The translations under genes were made by a program, and so were the position numbers. Shown here in pieces: positions 36,222 through 45,106 of a stretch of 64,000 bases of DNA. The stretch spans positions 868,001-932,000 of the forward strand of contig NZ_VCDK01000003.1 of assembly GCF_007995215.1 (NCBI RefSeq), in the 5' to 3' direction. This DNA comes from Shimia ponticola. Lineage in GTDB: Bacteria; Pseudomonadota; Alphaproteobacteria; Rhodobacterales; Rhodobacteraceae. The notes beneath the pieces are model-generated. The model had not been told where the DNA came from, made no database searches, and saw nothing but the letters and a program-made list of their open reading frames with translations. The stretch's first letter is position 1, and each line of letters begins with the position of its first letter.

Positions 36222-36394
36222 GTGAGTCGTCCCCGTATCATGTCACCCTGTCCATGGTCCGTTTGCAGCGTGCGGAAAACGGCGTCCTGTCGACATGGGT
36301 ATACTGCGTTGTCTATCGGGCGCTTCAAACCATATGTTGAAATTCCGGGCAACGGACCCAAACGTCACAGGGGCGCGTCAAAAGCGCGCTAACA

Positions 36395-36408
36395 TTGACC
36401 CAAATCAA
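36395..36408 (+). promoter_or_regulatory. Candidate FNR/CRP-type operator
   Basis: TTGACCCAAATCAA matches the FNR-type pattern TTGAY-N4-ATCAA (FnrL in Rhodobacterales). It lies in the 198-base divergent region between ctaC and tldD, 11 bases before the tldD ATG and 173 bases from the ctaC start. At that place it could repress tldD or act on a distant ctaC promoter. A single short palindrome can occur by chance. Confidence 0.4.
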
Positions 36409-36419
36409 CCGAGGACACC

Positions 36420-37841
36420 ATGTCGCACGATCCTTTTCGCCCCTTTGAAACACTCGTGGACGAATCCGCCGCGCTGGCCGTGTTGCGGCAGGCCACCGAG
36501 GGTGCGGATGATGGCGAACTGTTCCTTGAACGCCGCCGGTCAGAGGTCCTGTCCTTTGACGATGGGCGCCTCAGAGCCTCGAATTACGACGCCGCTGAGG
36601 GTTTCGGTCTGCGCGCGGTGCGCGGCCAAACGGCCGGCTACGCGCATTCCACCGAAGTCAGTGAACAGGCCATGCGACGCGCCGCGGAAACCGCCCGGCT
36701 CGCCGTGGGCGCAGGCGGTGGCAGCATGGCCGACGCCCCTGCCCGCACGAACACCAAACTCTACGCCGATATCGACCCCATGTCCGAGGCCGAGTTTTCG
36801 GTCAAAGTCGAGACGCTGCGCGAAATTGATGCGTATGCGCGCGATCTGGATGCCCGGGTGGTTCAGGTGTCGGCTTCGCTTGCTGCATCATTGCAAGAGA
36901 TCGAGATTTTGCGCCCCGATGGACAGCGCTTTGCCGATATGCGGCCAATGGCGCGGCTGAACGTATCGGTCATCGTCGAAGAAAACGGCCGTCGCGAAGG
37001 CGGCACTGCCGGTGCAGGTGGACGTTATGGCCTGTCAGGCCTGCTGGCCTCGGATCATTGGAAAGGTGCCGTGCAAGAGGCCCTGCGGATTGCAGTGGTC
37101 AATCTCTCTGCGGTTCCGGCGCCTGCGGGTGTGATGGATGTTGTATTGGGCGCGGGCTGGCCCGGTATCCTTCTACACGAGGCCGTGGGTCATGGGCTGG
37201 AAGGTGATTTCAATCGCAAGGGAACCTCGGCTTTTGCCGGGCTGATGGGACAGCAGGTTGCAGCCAAAGGCGTCACGGTCCTAGACGACGGTACGATTCC
37301 TGATCGTCGCGGGTCGATCACCTTTGACGACGAAGGGACGCCCAGCGCCAAGAACACTCTGATCGAAGACGGCGTTTTGGTCGGGTACATGCAGGACCGG
37401 CAGAACGCGCGCCTGATGGGCGTTGCACCCACAGGCAATGGACGGCGCGAAAGCTATGCGCATATCCCGATGCCGCGCATGACCAACACGTATATGTTGT
37501 CTGGTGATGCCGATCCCAAAGACATCGTCGCTGATCTCAAGGACGGCATCTACGCGGTTGGCTTTGGCGGCGGGCAGGTCGATATCACAAACGGTAAATT
37601 CGTCTTCTCCTGCACAGAAGCGTATCGCGTGCAGGACGGCAAGGTCGGCGCACCGGTCAAAGGCGCGACGCTGATAGGGGATGGCGCGACGGCGCTCAAA
37701 CACATCCGCGCAATTGGCAATGACATGGCGCTTGATCCGGGCATCGGCAATTGCGGCAAGGCCGGGCAATGGGTTCCGGTTGGTGTCGGGCAACCAACGC
37801 TAATGATCGGTGGTTTGACAGTCGGCGGGTCCGCAGCCTGA
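36420..37841 (+). CDS. tldD: TldD family metalloprotease
   Basis: A 473-residue zinc protease subunit that, with TldE, degrades unfolded peptides and matures some RiPPs. The catalytic helix is HEAVGHGLEGDF (HExxxH at 253-258), followed by GLMGQQVAAKGVTVLDDG and DEGTPSAKNTLIEDG. The partner tldE/pmbA is not in the window, a common situation. CGAGGACACC precedes the ATG. Confidence 0.95.
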   Translation: MSHDPFRPFETLVDESAALAVLRQATEGADDGELFLERRRSEVLSFDDGRLRASNYDAAEGFGLRAVRGQTAGYAHSTEVSEQAMRRAAETARLAVGAGGGSMADAPARTNTKLYADIDPMSEAEFSVKVETLREIDAYARDLDARVVQVSASLAASLQEIEILRPDGQRFADMRPMARLNVSVIVEENGRREGGTAGAGGRYGLSGLLASDHWKGAVQEALRIAVVNLSAVPAPAGVMDVVLGAGWPGILLHEAVGHGLEGDFNRKGTSAFAGLMGQQVAAKGVTVLDDGTIPDRRGSITFDDEGTPSAKNTLIEDGVLVGYMQDRQNARLMGVAPTGNGRRESYAHIPMPRMTNTYMLSGDADPKDIVADLKDGIYAVGFGGGQVDITNGKFVFSCTEAYRVQDGKVGAPVKGATLIGDGATALKHIRAIGNDMALDPGIGNCGKAGQWVPVGVGQPTLMIGGLTVGGSAA

Positions 37842-37874
37842 CGCGTTTGATCGCAAAGTGAAATGACGTCGCTG

Positions 37875-37898
37875 CGGTGGTCCTCTAGGGGACCGCTG
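37875..37898 (+). terminator. Hairpin after tldD
   Basis: CGGTGGTCC (37875-37883) pairs with GGACCGCTG (37890-37898), two of nine pairs being G-T wobbles, with loop TCTAGG. It lies 33 bases after the tldD stop. No T-tract follows. Confidence 0.4.
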
Positions 37899-37968
37899 CT
37901 CATGCCGATTTACGCATCGTTAACCGAGTTTCGCCTAAGTTGATTCCCGTAAGTCGGCGGAGCGTTGG

Positions 37969-39156
37969 ATGACGGGTCACAAAATTTCTTCCTCTCACCC
38001 CCCAAAACCACCCACCGCGGAAGAATATCGTTTTCAGTCGCTCCGCCTCTTACGATCCCGTCGCGTCGGCATCGCAACCTACGACCGCCTTATTGCGGAA
38101 CATGGCAATCCGGCTGCTGCATTGGCCGCCCTGCCCGAAATCGCGGCTGCGGCGGGTGAAACCAACTATGAGGTCTGCCCAGAAGGCGTCATCGCCGCCG
38201 AAATGCGACGTGGAGCGCAGGCAGGAGCAGCTCTTGTGGCACGGGACGACGCGGCTTACCCGACCGCAATGCATGATCTGCACGATGCACCGCCCTTTCT
38301 TTGGGCGCGCGGGGACTTGGACATTCTCAAACGCCCGATGATTGCTCTTGTTGGCGCGCGCAACGCTTCATCCCTTGGCACCCGCATGACCCGAAAACTG
38401 GCCGCTGATTTGGGCGAAGCCGGTTATGTCGTGGTGTCCGGTTTGGCGCGCGGCGTGGACACTGCCGCCCATCATCACGCCATCGACACCGGGACCGTGG
38501 CGGTCATGGCTGGCGGCGTCGACGTTATCTATCCGTTAGAGAACAGCGCGCTTGCCGATACCATCGCCGCACGCGGATTGATGATCAGCGAACAACCCAT
38601 GGGTCTGCAGCCACAGGCGCGGCATTTCCCAACGCGCAATCGCCTGATTTCGGGGCTGGCACAGGCCGTGGTGGTTGTCGAGGCCGCCGCAAAATCGGGC
38701 AGTCTGATCACCGCGCGCAACGCACTTGATCAGGGTCGGGATGTCCTGGCTGTGCCGGGTCACCCATTTGATGCACGCGCGGGCGGTTGCAATATGTTGA
38801 TCCGTGACGGCGCCGTCTTGGTCCGATCGGCTGAGGATGTGATCGAAGCCATCGCTTCGCCGCCTGCACGAGCATCGCAAAACGCCAAAATCGTGGGCAC
38901 GTCCCAGCCACCTTCGCCCCCTGCCCGATCGCTCCGCGACACCGCCGTTCTGCACCGCCAAATCCTTGACCGGCTCGGCCCATCACCGATGGCAGAGGAT
39001 CAGCTGATCCGCGATTTGAAAGCTCAGGCGGCAGACGTCACGCCGGTCTTGATTGAACTTGAACTCGACGGGCAGATCGAACGTCAGGCCGGGGGCCTTC
39101 TGTCGCTTGCCCCACAGGTTGAGCAAGGCACAAAGCGCCGTCAAACCAATGCGTGA
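37969..39156 (+). CDS. dprA: DNA-processing protein A
   Basis: A 395-residue protein that loads RecA onto incoming single-stranded DNA in transformation and, in Rhodobacterales, supports gene-transfer-agent uptake. The Rossmann core has ALVGARNASSLGTRMTRKLA, VVSGLARGVDTAAHHHAI and VMAGGVDVIYPLENS; the C-terminal winged-helix-like region (about 325-380) is the DprA_WH domain. The N-terminal SAM-like region is present. The topA neighbour is usual in alphaproteobacteria. Confidence 0.94.
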   Translation: MTGHKISSSHPPKPPTAEEYRFQSLRLLRSRRVGIATYDRLIAEHGNPAAALAALPEIAAAAGETNYEVCPEGVIAAEMRRGAQAGAALVARDDAAYPTAMHDLHDAPPFLWARGDLDILKRPMIALVGARNASSLGTRMTRKLAADLGEAGYVVVSGLARGVDTAAHHHAIDTGTVAVMAGGVDVIYPLENSALADTIAARGLMISEQPMGLQPQARHFPTRNRLISGLAQAVVVVEAAAKSGSLITARNALDQGRDVLAVPGHPFDARAGGCNMLIRDGAVLVRSAEDVIEAIASPPARASQNAKIVGTSQPPSPPARSLRDTAVLHRQILDRLGPSPMAEDQLIRDLKAQAADVTPVLIELELDGQIERQAGGLLSLAPQVEQGTKRRQTNA

Positions 39157-39257
39157 CGCTGCATAAATACAAGGCTTTTGCCCGACGTTGAATTGACATT
39201 CCCCGGCTTCTGCCCATTTTGAGCCGACATTCATCCCGGCAAGGAATTAGTGAACAC

Positions 39258-41954
39258 ATGGCCGTTGTAGTGGTCGAGTCCCCGGCTAAAGCCAAGACAA
39301 TCAACAGTTATCTGGGCAAAGACTTCACGGTCCTTGCCTCTTACGGCCACGTGCGTGATTTGCCGCCCAAGGATGGTTCGGTCGATCCAGATGGCGATTT
39401 CGCCATGACCTGGGAAGTTGCCAGCGACAGCAAAAAGCACATCAAAGCGATCGCCGATGCGTTGGCCGAAGATGGCGAACTGATCCTTGCCACCGACCCC
39501 GACCGCGAAGGCGAAGCGATCAGCTGGCACCTTGAAGAAGCACTGCGCAAACGCCGTGCGATCAAGAAAGACACCCCTGTCAGCCGCGTGGTGTTCAACG
39601 CCATCACCAAAACCGCAGTAACCGAGGCGATGAAGAACCCCCGCCAGGTCGATATGGAACTGGTCGAGGCCTATCTGGCACGCCGCGCGCTGGATTACCT
39701 CGTGGGCTTCAAACTGTCGCCAGTCCTGTGGCGTCGCCTGCCGGGCGCAAAATCTGCCGGCCGCGTGCAATCGGTCAGCCTGCGCATCATCGTCGAACGC
39801 GAGATGGAGATCGAAGCGTTCAAGCCGCAAGAATACTGGACCGTGCGCGCCATGCTGGGCACGCCGAACGGCCAATCCTACGAGGCACGCCTGACGGTGC
39901 TGGGCGGCAAGAAGCTTGAGCGCTTTGATATCCCGGACCGCCCGTCGGCTGAACTGGCCGTGCAGGCCATCGCCGCGCGCGACCTGAGTGTGAAGACGGT
40001 CGAGGCCAAACCATCAACACGCAACCCGTCACCACCCTTCATGACATCAACGCTTCAGCAGGAAGCGAGCCGCAAGTTCGGCTTTGGCGCGCGGGTGACG
40101 ATGCAACTGGCCCAGCGCCTGTATGAAGCGGGCTACATCACCTACATGCGGACAGACGGCATCGACATGGCACCCGAGGCCGTGACCGATGCCCGGACGA
40201 CCATCGCCGACCGCTTTGGAGACGCTTACGTCCCAGAGAAGCCGCGGATCTATAAGAACAAGGCGAAGAACGCGCAGGAAGCACACGAGTGTATTCGCCC
40301 GACCGAGATGAACCGCGCGCCCGATGACATCAAAGTCACGGATGAGGATCAGCGCAAGCTTTACGGTCTGATCTGGAAACGCACCATCGCCAGCCAAATG
40401 GCAGGCGCGCGTCTGGAACGGACGACTGTTACCATTGCTAGCGGCGACGCACAGATCGAACTGCGTGCTACCGGTCAGGTCGTGCTCTTCGACGGGTTCC
40501 TTAAGATCTATGAAGAAGGCCGCGATGACGACGCGGGCGATGATGACAAGCGTCTGCCGCAAATTGCGCAAGGTGACGCAGCCCCATTGGTCTCTGGCTT
40601 TGCCGAAGCCTTTGCAAAAGCTGAAAAAGACGACGACGCCCTCGTTGAGGAAACCGGAGGCGACATGAAGCTTGCCAAATCTGCGGTGTTGGACGCCAAG
40701 GATGCCGTTCTCGCCCTGCAATCTTTCACCCAACCGCCGCCGCGCTACACCGAAGCGACGCTGGTCAAACGGATGGAAGAGCTCGGGATCGGGCGTCCTT
40801 CCACTTATGCGTCTATCGTCACGACGATTCAGGATCGTGAATACGTCCGCAAAGAGAAGGGACGGCTTTTCCCCGAAGATAAGGGGCGGTTGGTCACGGC
40901 CTTCCTGTCGAATTTCTTCCGCAAATACGTCGGCTACGAATTCACGGCGAACCTTGAAGAAGAGCTTGATGACGTCAGCGCAGGCGACCGTGAATACAAG
41001 GATGTGCTGGGGCGGTTCTGGGCCGATTTCCACAAGGCCATCGACGACGCGATGGATAAATCCATCACTGAGGTCCTTGAGAAGATCAACGAAGAGTTGG
41101 AGCCTCACCTGTTCCCGCCGCTGCCCGGTGGTGGTGACCCCCGCCTGTGTCCAAACTGCGAAAAGGGCCGCTTGTCGATGCGCACCGCGCGCTCTGGCGG
41201 GGCCTTCATTGGATGCTCGAACTATCCTGAATGCCGCTACACTCGCCCGTTCGGACCACCACTGAGCGAAGAAGAAGCGAAATCGGTCATCCCACCAGAG
41301 GGCAAGCTGCTGGGCACCGACGGCGGTGACGAAATCCGCGTGTTCAAAGGGCGCTTTGGCCCCTACGTCCAGCGCGGGGCCGTCACGGACGAGCAACCAA
41401 AACCACCGCGCCAAGGCGTACCCAAGGGTTGGAGCCCGGAGGGCCTGACGCTGGAAGAGGCGCTCAAACTGCTCAGCTTGCCACGCCTGATTGGGCCGCA
41501 CCCCGATGACGGCGTGCCGATCTGGGCCAACATCGGGCGCTACGGTCCCTATCTAAAATACGCCGAGTCGATCAGCGACCGGGGCGGCGTGAACGCCAAC
41601 CTCGAAAGCATTGAGGATGTCTGGGAAATCGGCATGAACCGCGCGGTCGAGGTCATCGCCTCGAAACCCAAACGTGGACAAAGGACCAAGGTCGAACCAC
41701 TGCGCGAATTGGGCGAACACCCAGAAGCAGGCGGGCCAGTACAGGTCTTCAAAGGCCGCTACGGTCCTTACGTGAAATGGGACAAGATCAACGCGACGAT
41801 CCCGGACACCGTAGAGGTCGATAACCTCACGCTCGCCCAGTCTGTGGATCTGATCGCAGAAGCCGCCGCCCGCAAAGGCAAGAAAGTGACCAAGAAAAAA
41901 GCGCCGGCCAAGAAAAAGACGACCGCCAAAAAGACAGCTGCGAAAAAGGCCTAG
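39258..41954 (+). CDS. topA: DNA topoisomerase I
   Basis: Type IA topoisomerase relaxing negative supercoils, 898 residues. The start MAVVVVESPAKAKTINSYLG begins the Toprim domain, with acidic residues in ATDPDREGEAISWH. The catalytic tyrosine is in GYITYMRTDGIDM. A four-cysteine zinc ribbon (CPNCEKGRLS, CSNYPEC) and several topoisomerase C-terminal repeats containing GRYGPYLKY and GRYGPYVKW follow. The tail is Lys/Ala-rich (KKAPAKKKTTAKK). I start at ATG 39258; a frame open to 39219 adds 13 unconserved codons. Confidence 0.97.
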   Translation: MAVVVVESPAKAKTINSYLGKDFTVLASYGHVRDLPPKDGSVDPDGDFAMTWEVASDSKKHIKAIADALAEDGELILATDPDREGEAISWHLEEALRKRRAIKKDTPVSRVVFNAITKTAVTEAMKNPRQVDMELVEAYLARRALDYLVGFKLSPVLWRRLPGAKSAGRVQSVSLRIIVEREMEIEAFKPQEYWTVRAMLGTPNGQSYEARLTVLGGKKLERFDIPDRPSAELAVQAIAARDLSVKTVEAKPSTRNPSPPFMTSTLQQEASRKFGFGARVTMQLAQRLYEAGYITYMRTDGIDMAPEAVTDARTTIADRFGDAYVPEKPRIYKNKAKNAQEAHECIRPTEMNRAPDDIKVTDEDQRKLYGLIWKRTIASQMAGARLERTTVTIASGDAQIELRATGQVVLFDGFLKIYEEGRDDDAGDDDKRLPQIAQGDAAPLVSGFAEAFAKAEKDDDALVEETGGDMKLAKSAVLDAKDAVLALQSFTQPPPRYTEATLVKRMEELGIGRPSTYASIVTTIQDREYVRKEKGRLFPEDKGRLVTAFLSNFFRKYVGYEFTANLEEELDDVSAGDREYKDVLGRFWADFHKAIDDAMDKSITEVLEKINEELEPHLFPPLPGGGDPRLCPNCEKGRLSMRTARSGGAFIGCSNYPECRYTRPFGPPLSEEEAKSVIPPEGKLLGTDGGDEIRVFKGRFGPYVQRGAVTDEQPKPPRQGVPKGWSPEGLTLEEALKLLSLPRLIGPHPDDGVPIWANIGRYGPYLKYAESISDRGGVNANLESIEDVWEIGMNRAVEVIASKPKRGQRTKVEPLRELGEHPEAGGPVQVFKGRYGPYVKWDKINATIPDTVEVDNLTLAQSVDLIAEAAARKGKKVTKKKAPAKKKTTAKKTAAKKA

Positions 41955-41965
41955 CGCTAGGCCTT
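41946..41965. terminator. Perfect 20-base palindrome over the topA stop codon
   Basis: AAGGCCTAGCGCTAGGCCTT is self-complementary along its full length and contains the topA TAG (41952-41954). It can fold into an 8-bp hairpin with a 4-base loop. No T-run follows, so termination is possible but unproven; a protein-binding site is an alternative. Confidence 0.4.
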
Positions 41966-42052
41966 GCGCTGCGCTGCCAATTTGCAGGTGCAGCGAATTG
42001 ACACCCCCCTCCCCCTGCGTCACAACTTTGTTGACGTATGGGGAGATATTCC

Positions 42053-42766
42053 ATGAAGAAGATTTACGGATCAGCCGCCGAAGCGCTGGATGGTCTTTTG
42101 TTTGACGGCATGTTCATCGCATCCGGCGGCTTTGGCCTGTGCGGCATTCCTGAACTGCTGCTCGACGCGATCAAAGAGGCCGGGACCAAGGACCTGACAT
42201 TTGCCTCGAACAATGCAGGTGTCGACGATTTCGGGATCGGCATCCTGTTGCAAACGCGGCAGGTGAAAAAGATGATCAGTTCTTACGTGGGCGAAAACGC
42301 AGAATTCATGCGTCAGTACCTGTCGGGTGAGCTGGAACTTGAATTCAACCCACAAGGCACGCTGGCCGAACGCATGCGCGCGGGCGGCCACGGCATTCCG
42401 GGCTTCTACACCAAAACCGGCGTCGGCACCGTGATTGCCGAGGGCAAGGAACACAAAACCTTCCCAACCGGGCCAGATGGCGCTGATGAAACCTACATCA
42501 TGGAAAACGGCATGTTCGCTGATCTTTCCATCGTGAAGGCTTGGAAAGCGGACGAGACCGGGAACGCGATCTTCCGCAAGACCGCCCGCAACTTTAACCC
42601 GCCCGCCGCCATGTGTGGCAAGGTCTGCGTGATGGAGGTCGAGGAAATTGTGCCTGTGGGTAGCCTCGATCCCGACGCGATCCATTTGCCGGGAATCTAC
42701 GTACACCGCCTGATCCAAGGCGAGCACGAAAAACGCATCGAACAACGCACAATCAAGGCCGCCTAA
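42053..42766 (+). CDS. scoA: 3-oxoacid CoA-transferase subunit A
   Basis: Alpha subunit of succinyl-CoA:acetoacetate CoA-transferase, which activates acetoacetate for ketone-body or polyhydroxybutyrate turnover. It has 237 residues. SGGFGLCGIPELLLDAI, ASNNAGVDDFGIG and FNPQGTLAERMRAGG are typical. I start at ATG 42053, after GGGGAGATATTCC. Its stop is 3 bases before the GTG of the LOV gene, an arrangement that separates it from scoB by a foreign gene. Confidence 0.95.
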   Translation: MKKIYGSAAEALDGLLFDGMFIASGGFGLCGIPELLLDAIKEAGTKDLTFASNNAGVDDFGIGILLQTRQVKKMISSYVGENAEFMRQYLSGELELEFNPQGTLAERMRAGGHGIPGFYTKTGVGTVIAEGKEHKTFPTGPDGADETYIMENGMFADLSIVKAWKADETGNAIFRKTARNFNPPAAMCGKVCVMEVEEIVPVGSLDPDAIHLPGIYVHRLIQGEHEKRIEQRTIKAA

Positions 42767-42769
42767 TCT

Positions 42770-43831
42770 GTGGCCGTTTCTCCCGTGAAACTTTCTGCTG
42801 TCCTGAACGATGCGGATGCAGCAGCGAGCTTTGACAAGGCTCAGATCGCGTTTGTCCTGACGGACGCCACGCGCGACGACAATCCGATCGTCTATGTGAA
42901 TGAAGCCTTCGTTCGCACCACAGGCTATGCCCGATCAGCCGTGATTGGACGAAACTGTCGGTTCCTTCAGGGCGCAGACACAAAGAAAAGCGCCGTCGAT
43001 CTTCTTCGTAGCCGGATCGAGGCACGGCGCGACGTGTCGGTAGATATCCTGAACTACCGCGCAGACGGGCAGCCTTTCAAAAACCGACTACTGGTCGCTC
43101 CGATCAAGAATGGCGTGGGAGATACCCGGTATTTCCTCGGCGTACAGAAAAATCTGGACGCTGATGAAAGCTCGGTCTCGCGCGGCAATATCGACATGGC
43201 GCTGGCTACGCTGTGCGAACGCGCCACGGCTGACGTTCAATCCATTTTGTTAGATATCAGCGAAGACGCCGACCTTGGGTCAGACGATGAACCCTACAGC
43301 GCGATCCAACGGCGGCTGGATGCTTTGCAACTTGTTTATGAAGAACTGCGGTTGTCAGATTCTGATCCGGCCCAAAGCGGCGTGAATGTGGGTCCCCTTC
43401 TGACGCGTCTGTTTCATGCGATTGCCCATGACGTGGGCCCACCCGGTGTAAAAACACAAGTATCAGTCGAAAGCGTTGAGGTCGGGATTGATCTGGCCAC
43501 GCGGATTGCAATCATCTTTGCCGAGGTGGTGCACGCCAAGCTGACCACATCCTTCAATGGACTGGCACAAGGCCTTTTAGATGTGCGTTTGCTCCGGCTG
43601 GCAGCGGGCGGGTTCCGGATGACAATTGGCGACGACGGCGACGCAGAACAGGGCACCGGGGGCTCTGGCGGTGCGTCCAAGATTTGGCCCGCCGGATCGC
43701 CGCGCGGCAAATTGATCGAACGTTTGGTTGATGGCGTAGCAGGCACCGTCAACCATGCAACAGGTATCGCAGGCGGAGTTTTGACAATCGAAATACCCCT
43801 GACCGAAGAAATAAACGCGAAGGAAAACTGA
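42770..43831 (+). CDS. LOV-domain photoreceptor with degenerate histidine-kinase-like C-terminus
   Basis: A 353-residue protein starting at GTG. Residues about 20-130 are a LOV domain with the photochemical cysteine Cys63 in GRNCRFLQG and the flavin-contacting Asn95, Asn105 and Gln126 ([20 protein letters not shown]), so blue-light adduct formation is expected. Residues 140-345 resemble a HisKA_2/HATPase module, but the phosphoacceptor histidine is absent and the N-box asparagine appears lost (AEVVHAKL); only a GDDG-like G box remains. It is probably a light-responsive dimer or adaptor, not an active kinase. Three bases after scoA, one-base overlap (TGATG) with scoB. Confidence 0.88.
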   Translation: MAVSPVKLSAVLNDADAAASFDKAQIAFVLTDATRDDNPIVYVNEAFVRTTGYARSAVIGRNCRFLQGADTKKSAVDLLRSRIEARRDVSVDILNYRADGQPFKNRLLVAPIKNGVGDTRYFLGVQKNLDADESSVSRGNIDMALATLCERATADVQSILLDISEDADLGSDDEPYSAIQRRLDALQLVYEELRLSDSDPAQSGVNVGPLLTRLFHAIAHDVGPPGVKTQVSVESVEVGIDLATRIAIIFAEVVHAKLTTSFNGLAQGLLDVRLLRLAAGGFRMTIGDDGDAEQGTGGSGGASKIWPAGSPRGKLIERLVDGVAGTVNHATGIAGGVLTIEIPLTEEINAKEN

Positions 43832-44457
43832 TGGCTTGGGATCGCAACCAGATGGCCGCGCGCGCGGCACAAGAGCTCGAAGATGGCACCTATGTGAACC
43901 TTGGAATCGGCATTCCAACGCTGGTGTCCAACTACATCCCCGACGGCGTCGAGGTGACGCTTCAGTCTGAAAACGGAATGCTGGGCATGGGCCCGTTTCC
44001 GACCGAAGACAACATTGACCCGGACCTGATCAACGCGGGTAAGCAGACGATCACAGAGCTACCCCAAACAGCCTATTTCGACAGCGCGACGTCGTTCGGC
44101 ATGATCCGTGGCGGCAAGATCGCGATGGCGATCCTCGGCGCAATGGAAGTGGCCGAAAACGGCGATCTCGCGAATTGGATGATCCCAGGAAAGCTGGTGA
44201 AAGGTATGGGCGGCGCGATGGACCTTGTCGCCGGTGTCGGACGCGTCGTGGTCGTGATGGATCACACCAACAAGCACGGCGATTCCAAAGTTCTTAAGGA
44301 ATGCACCCTGCCCCTGACAGGGACAGGTGTGGTTGACCGCATCATCACCAACATGGGTGTTCTTGATGTCGTCGAGGGCGGCTTGCAGATCGTTGAAACC
44401 GCAGATGGCGTCACAGAGGATGATCTCCGCAACGCCACCGAAGCGACAATTGTTTAA
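43831..44457 (+). CDS. scoB: 3-oxoacid CoA-transferase subunit B
   Basis: Beta subunit of the same CoA-transferase, 208 residues. The catalytic glutamate is in [28 protein letters not shown] and [19 protein letters not shown] are family motifs. The ATG overlaps the LOV stop, so the LOV protein and scoB are translationally coupled. The stop TAA lies in TTAA shared with the convergent small membrane protein. Confidence 0.95.
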   Translation: MAWDRNQMAARAAQELEDGTYVNLGIGIPTLVSNYIPDGVEVTLQSENGMLGMGPFPTEDNIDPDLINAGKQTITELPQTAYFDSATSFGMIRGGKIAMAILGAMEVAENGDLANWMIPGKLVKGMGGAMDLVAGVGRVVVVMDHTNKHGDSKVLKECTLPLTGTGVVDRIITNMGVLDVVEGGLQIVETADGVTEDDLRNATEATIV

Positions 44458-44627
44458 CCGTCTGCAACTTCTTGTGTAACATCGGGGGCGACATCGACGG
44501 TGTCGCCCGACATGCCTGCGAACACGTACCACATGATGGCCACGGCGCCCAAACCCACAGCGATGCCGTAGATCGGGCCACGGTGGCGGCGAATTTGGCG
44601 GTCGGTGTTGGTGTCGGGGGCTGACAT
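44454..44627 (-). CDS. Small single-pass membrane protein
   Basis: A 57-residue protein: [20 protein letters not shown] is a charged cytoplasmic start, [19 protein letters not shown] is a membrane helix, and the acidic C-terminus faces the periplasm. GAAGGAACACATT before the ATG (44625-44627) supports translation. It is the type of small conserved hypothetical protein common in Rhodobacterales; the function is unknown. Confidence 0.7.
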   Translation of the reverse strand: MSAPDTNTDRQIRRHRGPIYGIAVGLGAVAIMWYVFAGMSGDTVDVAPDVTQEVADG

Positions 44628-44740
44628 AATGTGTTCCTTCGTAGTCTTGGGTCGGTCCACGTGCTGAGTTGCACGCTGCGGTACAACGCTGGCCCGGCCT
44701 TTAAGTTCCAAATGTCTTTGAAACCCCAAAGGACAGCCGC

Positions 44741-45019
44741 ATGATCAAAGAGGAAATCTCTGGCACCAAAGGGCGATATGTCCTGACGCAGGATGGGCAT
44801 GAGGCCGAGATGACGTTTTCCATCCTGTCCCCAGTGACGCGCATCGTGGATCATACCGGCGTGCCGGACAGCTTGCGCGGAACGGGGGTTGGCAAAAAGC
44901 TGGTCGAATACCTTGTCGAACGCGCGCGGGACGAGGGATTTAAAGTTGTGCCACTATGCCCCTTTGTGAACGCTCAGCGGGCAAAGCACCCCGAATGGGC
45001 CGACGTCTTCAAAGTCTAG
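44741..45019 (+). CDS. Small GNAT-like acetyltransferase (YjdJ type)
   Basis: A 92-residue minimal acetyltransferase-fold protein of the Acetyltransf_CG type. TRIVDHTGVPDSLRGTGVGK is the central acetyl-CoA binding segment, followed by VVPLCPFVNAQRAKHPEW, characteristic of the family. Substrate unknown. Confidence 0.92.
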   Translation: MIKEEISGTKGRYVLTQDGHEAEMTFSILSPVTRIVDHTGVPDSLRGTGVGKKLVEYLVERARDEGFKVVPLCPFVNAQRAKHPEWADVFKV

Positions 45020-45106
45020 CGTAGCCCTCACCGAGAATTGTTCCGTGTTACGGGACAACTTCATAGAAATGCCCCATTTTGTCGCCAAACCGGCGAAGGA
45101 ATGGTG

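Noticed and set aside
37920-37935. TTAACC before dprA as a CtrA site
   Set aside because: Only one half-site is present; the second TTAA at the proper spacing is missing.
40047-41501. A 484-codon minus-strand frame inside topA
   Set aside because: Antisense shadow caused by high-GC codon bias; topA is complete and conserved over it.
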